Source of the DNA: an uncultured Eubacterium sp.
Lineage (GTDB): Bacteria; Bacillota_A; Clostridia; Lachnospirales; Lachnospiraceae
NCBI GenBank assembly: GCA_948759685.1
Contig: CAQBGY010000114.1
Coordinates: 1 to 9,301 of the forward strand
Reading direction: 5' to 3'
DNA: 9,301 bases
Of this stretch, positions 1 through 6,863 are shown piece by piece. The notes below the pieces were generated by a model. That model saw only the letters and a program-made list of their open reading frames with translations. It did no database searches and was not told the DNA's origin. The translations under genes and the position numbers were made by a program. Positions within the stretch are counted from its first letter, which is position 1. Every line of letters starts with the position of its first letter.

Positions 1-38
1 CAATTAACTTATTTGTGATCAACGGATTAGTTATAAAA

Positions 39-842
39 TTAACGAAGTGTTATAAATAACATACGTGGAATTGCTTTTTGATACCCCTGTGGTAGACATT
101 GATAAAGTCTCATTCTGCCAAGCAAGGTCACAAATTGGTGCTCATTCAGGTAGGAATCGCCAAGCGTTTGCAACAAATGTATGTTTTTGGCTGCATTGAA
201 ATTATTAAGTAGTTCCAATGTAGCCCTAAACAGTTCCTTTGTGCTCATTACTTTTATGTCGTCCTTATATCCGTCTGTGAAAACGCACATGTTACAGCAT
301 ACGGTATTCTTGAATGAAACCGCCAGTCTGAATAACTCTGGGCTTTTCTTAGTTGCCAGATTCTCTCTATTCAAGGCACGAACGCCAACTATAGAAAGAT
401 TAAGCCTGTTGCCAGATACATCTTCATAGATAGATGGAATATCTATGGCAAAAGCGCATCTTTCGTAATATTGGGTAGTGTCAGCTTCCGTTAACAGGTT
501 CTTTGGCTTGTTAACGGCTTCTGGTTTTCTTCCTTTTACCACATGGCTGCACCTTATATCTGGCTGCTCGATTTGTTCACCACTATAGAATGAGTTGGCA
601 GCTTCCCAGACCGTTTCAATGAATTGCGGATGCGAAATAGTCAGTTCATTATCCTTGCTGAAAACTGGTATCACATTCTCATTCTTTAAATGGTCTAAAG
701 TGACTTCTACAGAATTTGCTTCTATAAAGTGGTTTACTTTCTTGGGCTTTACTGGCTCTTCAATTATTACCGCTTCTTCTGCATATTCACCAAAGTTTCT
801 ACTAATTCTCTGTACTGGCATAATCTGTAATGTTGATTCCAT
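39..842 (-). CDS. DUF3871-type protein, C-terminally shortened
   Basis: This 267-residue protein resembles DUF3871, a family of unknown function common on Bacteroidales mobile elements. Recognisable blocks in order are HFIEAN (residues 38-43), VFSKDNELTISH (60-71), KGRKPEA (103-109), YYERCAF (125-131), a region around NLSIVGVRALNREN (148-161), CCNMCVFTDGY (182-192) and GRMRLY (242-247). I chose the ATG at 842; an upstream TTG at 896 would add 18 residues that look like AT-rich leader, and a second ATG lies at residue 8. As I recall the family, members run some 60 or more residues past the point where this one stops, starting with a block like TDTQI; here the reading ends in MLFITLR and stop. 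It is therefore probably truncated or has a replaced tail. No signal peptide or membrane segment is visible. No convincing promoter was found upstream. Family assignment is from memory of conserved blocks. Confidence 0.72.
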   Translation of the reverse strand: MESTLQIMPVQRISRNFGEYAEEAVIIEEPVKPKKVNHFIEANSVEVTLDHLKNENVIPVFSKDNELTISHPQFIETVWEAANSFYSGEQIEQPDIRCSHVVKGRKPEAVNKPKNLLTEADTTQYYERCAFAIDIPSIYEDVSGNRLNLSIVGVRALNRENLATKKSPELFRLAVSFKNTVCCNMCVFTDGYKDDIKVMSTKELFRATLELLNNFNAAKNIHLLQTLGDSYLNEHQFVTLLGRMRLYQCLPQGYQKAIPRMLFITLR

Positions 843-1235
843 AATCTGATAAATTATTAAGTTAATATGATTAGTAAATACTGCATTTAAGGACAAAATG
901 AGGGCTTAACATGAAGTTCTATTCATTCACTTATCTTTGTGCATCTTTATATGTAGACATATACAAATCGTTGATAAGTCCGCACATTTCAGAAGTTCAA
1001 AGCGTTTGTGGGCTGAATAGCAATTCATGCTATCCTTTCTTTTTCCTAATGATTGGTATGGGGGTGTTAGTAGTTTCACAGAAACTTAGCGCACGATATA
1101 CATCTGATACGCTCACTGACGAATCAAATATTTCACTCTATCACTGCATAAACTTCAAATAGGAAAATACTTCCTCAATAAAAGGGAGGGGGGATGAATT
1201 TAGAGTACTTATATTTTTGAGTTGGGGATATACAT
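843..1235. other. Intergenic stretch without a confident gene
   Basis: About 390 bp separate the DUF3871-type gene from the terminator of the lipoprotein gene. A plus-strand reading of 83 codons (911-1162) and a minus-strand reading of 33 codons (927-1028) overlap here; neither resembles a known family. A TATCTTTG at 932-939 matches the plus-strand Bacteroides -7 box but lacks a TTTG at the expected distance upstream. A purine-rich run at 1184-1194 (AGGGAGGGGGG) sits directly before an ATG that opens only eight codons. Nothing else stands out. Confidence 0.5.
927..1028 (-). CDS. Possible 33-residue small protein, unknown
   Basis: A minus-strand reading starts MNCYSAHKRFELLKC and ends in KMHKDK before a TGA. 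It is preceded by AGGA four bases before the ATG, a better ribosome site than most Bacteroidales genes have, and it lies upstream of the DUF3871-type gene on the same strand. It is cysteine-rich for its size (four cysteines) and has no recognisable domain. It could be a leader peptide or chance. Only the reading frame and the ribosome site support it. Confidence 0.18.
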   Translation of the reverse strand: MNCYSAHKRFELLKCADLSTICICLHIKMHKDK

Positions 1236-1267
1236 AAAAAGCCCCAAACCTTATTAGTTTGGAGCTT
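1236..1267 (-). terminator. Intrinsic terminator after lipoprotein gene
   Basis: Read on the minus strand, AGCTCCAAAC pairs with GGTTTGGGGCT across a six-base loop and is followed by a run of five T. It lies about 50 bp past the lipoprotein stop codon. No terminator is visible between the HNH and lipoprotein genes, so it probably also ends read-through transcripts of the WG-HNH unit. Confidence 0.88.
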
Positions 1268-1315
1268 ATGGATATAACAAAAAATATCAATCAGATTAAC
1301 GAGATAATCTTATTC

Positions 1316-1729
1316 TTAATAATCTATTGTATAAGATGCAGAAGTCGATGAAGTAGAACTCCCAGAACTACTAGTTTTCTTTAGCACAAAGGGTTCTTCA
1401 CCTCTACAAACATAGATATTAACAGTAGGCCATCCCCCTATAGCTGTTATACTTGCTTTGAATCCTTTAGAAACAGGACCGTAAGTTTGCGACCAACTTC
1501 TTTTATGAGTAACAGTTTCACTTCCTTTATCGGTTGTAACAATGATGGATTCAATATAATTCATCACTGACCCTTTTGCTTCATATTTAACATAATAAGA
1601 AGCTGTAGGCTCCTCGTTTGGAATCTTTTCAGGAATATCATTACATTCAGAATCATCTTTACCACAACTTATAAAACTAATAGCACAGAAGAACAATAAA
1701 AATATTCCTAGTAAAGAGTATGTTTTCAT
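1316..1729 (-). CDS. Small secreted lipoprotein, function unknown
   Basis: This 137-residue protein starts MKTYSLLGIFLLFFCAISF and continues to ISCGKDD. That is a type II signal peptide: a short basic start, a hydrophobic core, and a lipobox-like ISC-G with the lipidated cysteine near residue 22. The residues after it are acidic (GKDDSE), typical of Bacteroidales lipoproteins displayed on the outer membrane. The mature part, about 115 residues, alternates polar and hydrophobic residues and looks like one small beta-sandwich. It has a Ser/Thr-rich stretch before a terminal SYTIDY. A longer reading from 1798 would put 23 residues, encoded by the promoter region, in front of the signal peptide, so I chose the ATG at 1729. 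A near-consensus promoter sits just upstream and a terminator downstream, so it can be expressed alone. It follows the HNH gene by about 110 bp. I do not recognise a specific function; it could be unrelated cargo. Confidence 0.85.
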   Translation of the reverse strand: MKTYSLLGIFLLFFCAISFISCGKDDSECNDIPEKIPNEEPTASYYVKYEAKGSVMNYIESIIVTTDKGSETVTHKRSWSQTYGPVSKGFKASITAIGGWPTVNIYVCRGEEPFVLKKTSSSGSSTSSTSASYTIDY

Positions 1730-1765
1730 TTTACAATTTATTTTAGAATTATGAATTTGGTTATA

Positions 1766-1799
1766 CAAATGTATGGAATTAATATGAATATTGAACAAA
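1766..1799 (-). promoter_or_regulatory. Bacteroides-type promoter of lipoprotein gene
   Basis: On the minus strand the -7 box TACATTTG (1766-1773) matches the Bacteroides TAnnTTTG consensus exactly. A TTTG box (1796-1799) lies 22 bp upstream, slightly longer than the usual 19-21. The implied transcript start is about 30 bp before the chosen ATG, which supports the start at 1729. The promoter lies in the gap after the HNH gene stop. Confidence 0.6.
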
Positions 1800-1836
1800 T
1801 CTTACTCCACTTCTTAGAAACAGATATAATAAAGAT

Positions 1837-2727
1837 TCAGATATTGGGATGAAACCTGCTTTCATCATATCCATATACTCCTTCACCATGACATTTAAAA
1901 CAGATTCCACCCATATAATAATGATATTGAGGCAAATAACCAGTTCCATTACAACGGTCACATACAGGTAAGGCAGGATAAATCAGTAGCCTGTCTTGTC
2001 TATATAATGGAATCTTTGTTTGTTTATGCCTTTTTTGATGGCAACGTGAACATAAGGTTACTAAAGCGTTATTATCATAATCCCAAGGTGCTTTACCAAG
2101 TATGTAGTAGTTATGGTGGATATTTAAAGGAGTAAATTCAAACAGTGTTCCTTCGTAATTACGAAAATGGAAATGGAAATATTTATTGCCCAAAAGGATG
2201 TTTAATTTTAAATCCTCACCAGATTTATTGCAAGAATAATTTATAGCGGCATAACTCATTTGTTCCATATCTTCTGTAAACATAAGAGCTGTTAGATGTC
2301 CGTCTTTAATTATTCTTCCTTTATATTGTAGGCATATATCATAGTCATTTCGTTGAAATTTCAGTTTAGAAAATAAAGTATTTGTTACAAATCTAAATTG
2401 AAATGTAGAACAGTCCCAAATACTTCCTTTTATCGCTATCATTTCGGCAATATAAAAATGTTCTTTCAAGCACCTATTAGTCAAAGAGAAAGAATGTTTA
2501 CATTGTCCTTTCCATTGTATATGGCTACAAAAAGAACGCAAATCTTCACCATCAAACAGACAGTCAGGTAAAAGTATATCTAAATCACTTATACTAGAAA
2601 TAGGGAAAAATATATCATTGTTAATACCTCTGCATCCACAATCTTGACAGGTGTAATTATCTCTAGCTAATATTTCATAGCGTTTAACTTCCCATTCGTC
2701 TTTTTCTAATAAATCTTCATATTTCAT
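1837..2727 (-). CDS. HNH nuclease-like protein with split zinc site and DnaJ-type zinc finger
   Basis: This 296-residue protein carries HNH endonuclease signatures in two separated parts. The first part, around residues 11-30, reads KRYEILARDNYTCQDC and supplies a CxxC (C27, C30). The second part, residues 201-234, supplies the HH pair (H204, H205), an asparagine (N219 or N220), then LCSRCH (C226, C229, H230) and H234. About 170 residues of unrecognised sequence lie between them; in ordinary HNH proteins this gap is a few tens of residues. A C-terminal module has two CxxCxGxG motifs, C256-G263 and C276-G283, as in the DnaJ zinc finger, and could bind zinc and nucleic acid or protein. The key HNH residues are present, so DNA nicking or cleavage is plausible. 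There is no signal peptide; it is probably cytoplasmic. It begins 21 bp after the WG-repeat gene and is probably co-transcribed with it. Its substrate and biological role are unknown. Confidence 0.85.
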   Translation of the reverse strand: MKYEDLLEKDEWEVKRYEILARDNYTCQDCGCRGINNDIFFPISSISDLDILLPDCLFDGEDLRSFCSHIQWKGQCKHSFSLTNRCLKEHFYIAEMIAIKGSIWDCSTFQFRFVTNTLFSKLKFQRNDYDICLQYKGRIIKDGHLTALMFTEDMEQMSYAAINYSCNKSGEDLKLNILLGNKYFHFHFRNYEGTLFEFTPLNIHHNYYILGKAPWDYDNNALVTLCSRCHQKRHKQTKIPLYRQDRLLIYPALPVCDRCNGTGYLPQYHYYMGGICFKCHGEGVYGYDESRFHPNI

Positions 2728-2748
2728 TTTAGTGTGCAGATATATTAA

Positions 2749-4551
2749 TTAAAAATTCCAAAAACGTTCATCTTGTTGGTCCATATCCAAACCATCATTA
2801 TAATATTCCCAATTATACGAATCATCCACATCATTATAAAAATTTTCTTTTGTTTCTTCTATCTCATCACAATAATGTTCATCTTCCCAAAGATATTTGA
2901 AATCCTGACAATACGAATACCAGAAAGTGTTATAACTGTCAAATATATGCTCCCAGTACTTCGTTATCAATATTTTATGTTCCTCATTTAAAATGAAATT
3001 TCCCCAATATGAGTCATCCTTATATAGCAATTCATATAGTTGTGAACCGGTCATTTCCCCAATATCTTCTAGGGAAACGGTATCTTTGCTAAACTTTAAT
3101 AGACAACATTGGCATTGATATATTTCCTCTTCATCTATGTATGCTATTTTGAATCCTATGGCTATATTATTCTGTGGATTAGTTATTAAGTCAAATTGCG
3201 GCTCCAGTAATTCATCTGCACTATTTCTCACGCCAACTAAACCTTTTTTATTTAGAACAAAAAACAATCTATCGCTTATTGATTTTATGCTTATATATAT
3301 CGGAGCAATAACTATTCGTTCATTGTTAAAAATAATCCCTATCAATCGCACTGTTGAGCCATCGTCCATTGTTACTTTTTTATTTGAGCTATATTTTACA
3401 GCGAAGTCATTTATAGAAGAAGCTGAACGAACACTAATTCCTTTTATAATCTTATCATCTTTACTGTATTTTTTACCTTGGCACAATCTGGGACATTCTC
3501 CAATGAGCAATCCTTCACCTATAGGCAAATTATTCATTAAAAAATCAAACTCATATTCCGCTTCTTCACGAGTTTGCTCAATCAAATGCCTAGGAATTAG
3601 TGACTTTAGCTCTTTATCAACAATAATAGAACACATTTTATCACAATTCAATTCTTTTACTAATCTTTCATCATATTCAATGTCTCCCCAATAAGTTGTT
3701 TCCCAGTGTGACTTAATAGTAATTCCAAAATTGAAAATAAAATAATTTGTCCCGATTTGACAATTATTAAATCCACCTATAATCATATTACCTTGCAAAT
3801 CATACAAATCATATATCCCATAATATTTATCTTCCCAATCATTATATTCATCATCTCCTGCAATGAAGTAATCATCAATACAATGAATAGCATGATATTT
3901 TACCGGAATTACTTCCTTTCCCTGCCAATTATAACATCCCCACACACCATTCCATATGCAATTAGGTTCAGGTTCTTCTATAGCTCCCCAATTAACAAAA
4001 ACGTAGTCCCAATTTCCACTTCGTTCTATTTTAGAATATATTGTAGGAATGACTTCTTGACCATTAAAATTAACTAATCCTTGACGGTGAGTATCTGCAT
4101 CCTCAACAAGTATAGTCCCTCTGCATATCATATCATTCGAAACTATTTTGGGAAACTTTAATATTGGAATAGGATTACTATATTTTATTCGAAAGAGCTC
4201 CCTTCCTGATGCGTCTATCACTCCCCATCTATTGTCTAATAAAACACTATATCTATCATTTTCAAATTCTTCTCTGTTATCAAATCTGTCATAAACAAAA
4301 GGTATAACAGTCCAACCTTCTGCATTTACTACACCATATTTTTCATCACGTTTACAAAGTAATCTGTCATTCTCCAAGAGAATAATTGGTATTTCAGACC
4401 ATACGTCATAATTTCCACAGTCATAATCATTCACCATTATGTAATCATTATCACCTTCCTTTGCTGAATAAAAATTCATATCATCATGACTTTTAAATAA
4501 ATGTTTGTATTCTAGTGCATGACAGTATTTTGAAAATAGTGGCTTATCCAT
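2749..4551 (-). CDS. WG-repeat protein, function unknown
   Basis: This 600-residue protein contains at least five WG-type repeats, whose pattern is a short WG or YG start, a turn with G, then IP and a Tyr-Asp end. They lie near residues 71-88 (KYGVVNAEGWTVIPFVYD), 108-125, 157-172, 202-219 and 244-260, with a diverged copy near 436-453. Such repeats form beta-rich scaffolds that usually bind proteins or other ligands; no catalytic motif is visible. The middle (about 290-400) and the C-terminal 140 residues are unrecognised. The last 50 residues are strongly acidic and aromatic, rich in D, E, Y and W. No signal peptide or membrane segment is seen, so it is likely cytoplasmic. It is the first gene of a probable two-gene unit with the HNH protein and has its own promoter. 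It is more AT-rich than the helicase-like gene upstream, which suggests separate acquisition. WG proteins occur widely in Bacteroidota and are poorly characterised. Confidence 0.85.
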   Translation of the reverse strand: MDKPLFSKYCHALEYKHLFKSHDDMNFYSAKEGDNDYIMVNDYDCGNYDVWSEIPIILLENDRLLCKRDEKYGVVNAEGWTVIPFVYDRFDNREEFENDRYSVLLDNRWGVIDASGRELFRIKYSNPIPILKFPKIVSNDMICRGTILVEDADTHRQGLVNFNGQEVIPTIYSKIERSGNWDYVFVNWGAIEEPEPNCIWNGVWGCYNWQGKEVIPVKYHAIHCIDDYFIAGDDEYNDWEDKYYGIYDLYDLQGNMIIGGFNNCQIGTNYFIFNFGITIKSHWETTYWGDIEYDERLVKELNCDKMCSIIVDKELKSLIPRHLIEQTREEAEYEFDFLMNNLPIGEGLLIGECPRLCQGKKYSKDDKIIKGISVRSASSINDFAVKYSSNKKVTMDDGSTVRLIGIIFNNERIVIAPIYISIKSISDRLFFVLNKKGLVGVRNSADELLEPQFDLITNPQNNIAIGFKIAYIDEEEIYQCQCCLLKFSKDTVSLEDIGEMTGSQLYELLYKDDSYWGNFILNEEHKILITKYWEHIFDSYNTFWYSYCQDFKYLWEDEHYCDEIEETKENFYNDVDDSYNWEYYNDGLDMDQQDERFWNF

Positions 4552-4579
4552 AATTACTATTTTAATTCAATACGATGCA

Positions 4580-4608
4580 CAAATATAGAAAAAAACAAAA
4601 ACAACAAA
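4580..4608 (-). promoter_or_regulatory. Probable promoter of WG-HNH unit
   Basis: The minus-strand -7 box TATATTTG (4580-4587) fits TAnnTTTG exactly. A TTTG (4605-4608) lies 17 bp upstream, shorter than the usual 19-21, inside a T-rich run. It would give a leader of roughly 20-25 bases before the WG gene ATG at 4551. No other candidate is seen in the 190 bp between this gene and the helicase terminator. Confidence 0.55.
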
Positions 4609-4742
4609 TAGAATTTATACAGAATAAAGAACAAGATTATTATAAATCAATGTATTGCAATTCTATTTGATATAATATTACTATTTTCTATACCGCCTTC
4701 CTGATTTAATATCCTCTCAGGTATTAAAATTAGTTTCTTATT

Positions 4743-4779
4743 AAAAAAGCCCCAAACCTGATTAACGGTCTGGAGCTTT
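4743..4779 (-). terminator. Intrinsic terminator after helicase-like gene
   Basis: On the minus strand AAGCTCCAGACC pairs with AGGTTTGGGGCT across a short loop, with one mismatch, and is followed by six T. It lies about 35 bp after the stop codon of the helicase-like gene and separates it from the WG-HNH unit. It closely resembles the terminator at 1236-1267, sharing a 16-base identical block. Confidence 0.88.
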
Positions 4780-4812
4780 ATTCTTGTCCTGTTCTGTCAT
4801 ATTGGTAGATTC

Positions 4813-6573
4813 TTATTCAAAGGTAAATACCATCTTGCCAAGTTCATACCCACTAACAGTTTTTCCATCTATCTTCCTGCTTGCCTTCTCCACATTATAG
4901 AGAGTACAATTCTCTATCAGGGTTGCTTTGGGGGATAATTTGATTCCCAATCTGCCAAACTCATCCTTCAACTTGCCTTTCAAGTCCTGATTGCTGATAA
5001 AGCCAGGCTGATATATAACCAAGAAAACTTTATCAACCAGTTTCTTGTCCTCTACAGCTTTTAGCATCTTCTCCCTGTTCCATCTAAGAGTATTCATTTC
5101 AGATTCCTTCAAATATCTTTTGATTAGTGGAAATTCTGGATATTCCTGTTCATAAGATTCAGAAGGGGAATCCAGATAATCTTTTAGTAGTTGCTCATAA
5201 CTGACAGTCATTGCCTTTGCCAGTTTTATATTGAAATCCTCCCATTCATTCTGGTTGGTAAGCTCAAATTTCTCTGATTGCATAAAACTGTCCCTGATAC
5301 TGATACCATCTCTGTATATCTTCCTTAGTTCCTGTTTATAAATGAAGGATTGTTTTTTCAGATTGTTATACACCATCTTGCCATTAATGATGGAGACTAG
5401 TTCAGTGTCTAGGTTCATCCTCTTAATATAGGTCTGTCTCTCTTCCTTATCCAGTTTATTCCATCCGCTTAACAACTTGTCAGCTTCATTCTCTTTATCC
5501 TGCATTAGCATCTCAAACTCTTCATCGCTCATAACATTCTTATTGGTGGAGAACAGATGGACTATCACATTCCTAAAGATATTCTGGTATTCATCATTGA
5601 TTCTGATTCTGCCTGCTATCTGTTCCATAGTAGTACTTATATCCACCAAAGTCTGCGTTTTGTATGCGTCACTGGCTACTATTATCAGCCCGTTATTGGT
5701 AAAAAGGTTACATCCCTGAAAGCATTTCTTTGTAAAGAAATTAATCTTCTTATTGGGACTACTGACTGATTCAATCTGGTATTCACCCAACAGTTTGTTA
5801 TTTCTAATCCTGTCAGCACAACATATCTTCACATCATCTGGATTCAGTTTCAATGTATCTGCTATCTGCTTGATACTGGTTACTGAATTGATGAAAATAT
5901 ATAGTTCTTCCACTTTATTGACATTGCCGTTTATGTCTGGGAGTGATATGCCTTCATCCAAAAATATCTGTATGAATCTAGCCAGTCCTTTGGTTAATTG
6001 CGTGACCTTGTATCTGATAGGAGTTATTTTCGTCACTCCATTCCATTGGACTTTGTAATGTGGAAGCCGTTTCAGGAAATCTATCTCAAAGTCAAGGTCA
6101 ATTGGAGTGGCAGACAGAAAAGAATAATGCCTGAACTTCTGTATTTCTTCCATCAAGCCGTTAATTGCATCATATCTGAAATCCATGTCTTCCAAGATTA
6201 AATGAAACTCATCTACCAAGACTTTCCACCCTTCTGTACCGCTCAACCATCCAATTAATTTGGGCAGACTGTCATAGGTCACGGCTATCTTATATGTGGT
6301 ATTGTTTTTGATATATTTCCTGAACTGGTATTCTCTTATACCGCCATAACATTTGAATACCTCATACCTGTTGTTCTTATCTGCCGCTATGCTATCCACC
6401 AAGTCCTTGAACGGACATACGATAATATAGTTGCTACTGCAATTTGCAGCCACATAAGTGCCACCTACATCTGTCTTTGTCTTGTTCACGATTCCAAAAG
6501 GAATACCGTCTTTAAATCTTCCTAATTCGCCCAAATATCGGGCATTGCCACCATTAATGATTTCTTGTTTCAT
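4813..6573 (-). CDS. SF2 helicase-like protein with unusual motif I
   Basis: This 586-residue protein has superfamily 2 helicase or translocase motifs in order. There is a DEFH box (D121-H124) after a hydrophobic strand VLV, SAT (154-156), and an arginine-finger motif QIAGRIR (318-324) that matches motif VI QxxGRxxR. Motif I is not a normal GxGKT loop: the region reads NKTKTDVGGTY (residues 30-40), with the lysines before the glycines. I recall similar loops in Bacteroidales plasmid, phage and element proteins, so this may be a diverged but functional ATP site. The C-terminal 250 residues are helical and unrecognised. The motifs suggest nucleic-acid-dependent ATP hydrolysis in the cytoplasm, perhaps in replication of the element. 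The start is the ATG at 6573, with no in-frame alternative nearby. Two 14-bp direct repeats lie upstream and a terminator follows. It may be transcribed alone or with the 35-codon reading at 6595-6702. Confidence 0.8.
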   Translation of the reverse strand: MKQEIINGGNARYLGELGRFKDGIPFGIVNKTKTDVGGTYVAANCSSNYIIVCPFKDLVDSIAADKNNRYEVFKCYGGIREYQFRKYIKNNTTYKIAVTYDSLPKLIGWLSGTEGWKVLVDEFHLILEDMDFRYDAINGLMEEIQKFRHYSFLSATPIDLDFEIDFLKRLPHYKVQWNGVTKITPIRYKVTQLTKGLARFIQIFLDEGISLPDINGNVNKVEELYIFINSVTSIKQIADTLKLNPDDVKICCADRIRNNKLLGEYQIESVSSPNKKINFFTKKCFQGCNLFTNNGLIIVASDAYKTQTLVDISTTMEQIAGRIRINDEYQNIFRNVIVHLFSTNKNVMSDEEFEMLMQDKENEADKLLSGWNKLDKEERQTYIKRMNLDTELVSIINGKMVYNNLKKQSFIYKQELRKIYRDGISIRDSFMQSEKFELTNQNEWEDFNIKLAKAMTVSYEQLLKDYLDSPSESYEQEYPEFPLIKRYLKESEMNTLRWNREKMLKAVEDKKLVDKVFLVIYQPGFISNQDLKGKLKDEFGRLGIKLSPKATLIENCTLYNVEKASRKIDGKTVSGYELGKMVFTFE

Positions 6574-6579
6574 TGTGTA

Positions 6580-6593
6580 TAGATTAAGTTTAA
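6580..6593. repeat. Direct repeat copy 1 upstream of helicase-like gene
   Basis: The plus-strand sequence is TAGATTAAGTTTAA. An identical copy lies at 6634-6647, 54 bp away, close to five helical turns. This copy ends seven bases before the helicase ATG, over the ribosome-binding area, so a protein bound here could block expression. Confidence 0.6.
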
Positions 6594-6594
6594 T

Positions 6595-6702
6595 TTATAA
6601 AATTGCAATCTGTGTATTTAAAATATCTGACTTTAGATTAAGTTTAAGTAGGGTTATTTTTTTCTTCCTATATAAGGACGATTTGAAGAAAAACTCGTCC
6701 AT
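6595..6702 (-). CDS. Possible 35-residue small protein, unknown
   Basis: A minus-strand reading starts MDEFFFKSSLYRKKK and ends 21 bp before the helicase-like gene start. It is basic and lacks a recognisable domain. No clear ribosome site or promoter precedes it. Its first codons (MDEFF) resemble those of the plus-strand reading that starts at 9287 (MDDFF). It overlaps a 14-bp direct repeat and an inverted repeat, which argues that this DNA may be regulatory instead of coding. Confidence 0.2.
   Translation of the reverse strand: MDEFFFKSSLYRKKKITLLKLNLKSDILNTQIAIL
6634..6647. repeat. Direct repeat copy 2 upstream of helicase-like gene
   Basis: This copy of TAGATTAAGTTTAA is identical over 14 bases to the copy at 6580-6593. 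The pair is a candidate operator or iteron. A shorter related string, AATCTAA, occurs at 6767-6773 on the plus strand, which matches part of the reverse complement. Confidence 0.6.
6676..6700. repeat. Inverted repeat GGACGA / TCGTCC
   Basis: Six-base perfect arms, GGACGA (6676-6681) and TCGTCC (6695-6700), flank a 13-base A-rich loop. It is the first of several inverted repeats between the helicase-like gene and the 57-residue protein gene. Confidence 0.5.
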
Positions 6703-6718
6703 AAGAATAAAATAATAA

Positions 6719-6732
6719 GCGTATTACTACGC
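6719..6732. repeat. Inverted repeat GCGTA / TACGC
   Basis: Five-base perfect arms, GCGTA (6719-6723) and TACGC (6728-6732), flank a four-base loop. Alone it could be chance; it gains weight from the neighbouring inverted repeats. Confidence 0.4.
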
Positions 6733-6746
6733 CTATTACTTTACAG

Positions 6747-6764
6747 TTGACTTATCATAGTCAA
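6747..6764. repeat. Inverted repeat TTGACT / AGTCAA
   Basis: Six-base perfect arms, TTGACT (6747-6752) and AGTCAA (6759-6764), flank the loop TATCAT. The 18-bp size and spacing fit a site for a dimeric DNA-binding protein as well as a hairpin. Confidence 0.5.
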
Positions 6765-6816
6765 GCAATCTAAATGTTATGTCTTGTATTATATAGTTTA
6801 TGGCGGAAGCGTCTTT

Positions 6817-6840
6817 TAAAACTTTAGTTTAAAAGTTTTA
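6817..6840. repeat. Inverted repeat TAAAACTTT / AAAGTTTTA
   Basis: Nine-base perfect arms, TAAAACTTT (6817-6825) and AAAGTTTTA (6832-6840), flank a six-base loop. It lies about 55 bp past the stop of the 57-residue protein gene. The arms are AT-rich and no T run of terminator type follows, so an operator or recombination site is as likely as a weak terminator. Confidence 0.5.
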
Positions 6841-6863
6841 TGAAGAAAACACCTCTTATTATG

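Noticed and set aside
843..896. Upstream TTG start for the DUF3871-type protein
   Set aside because: The added residues look like translated AT-rich leader and the ATG at 842 gives a normal N-terminus.
932..939. TATCTTTG as a plus-strand promoter
   Set aside because: There is no TTTG box 17-22 bp upstream and no convincing gene downstream.
911..1162. An 83-codon plus-strand reading outside the main genes
   Set aside because: It has no family resemblance, an irregular Cys- and Ser-rich composition, and no complete promoter; the TATCTTTG box lies inside the reading, not upstream of it.
1779..1961. A 60-codon minus-strand reading overlapping the HNH gene 3' end
   Set aside because: The HNH frame carries the zinc-finger motifs here, so this frame is a shadow.
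3137..3694. A 185-codon open reading on the plus strand
   Set aside because: It lies antisense inside the WG-repeat gene, has low-complexity composition rich in S, F, L and I, and no domain or promoter supports it.
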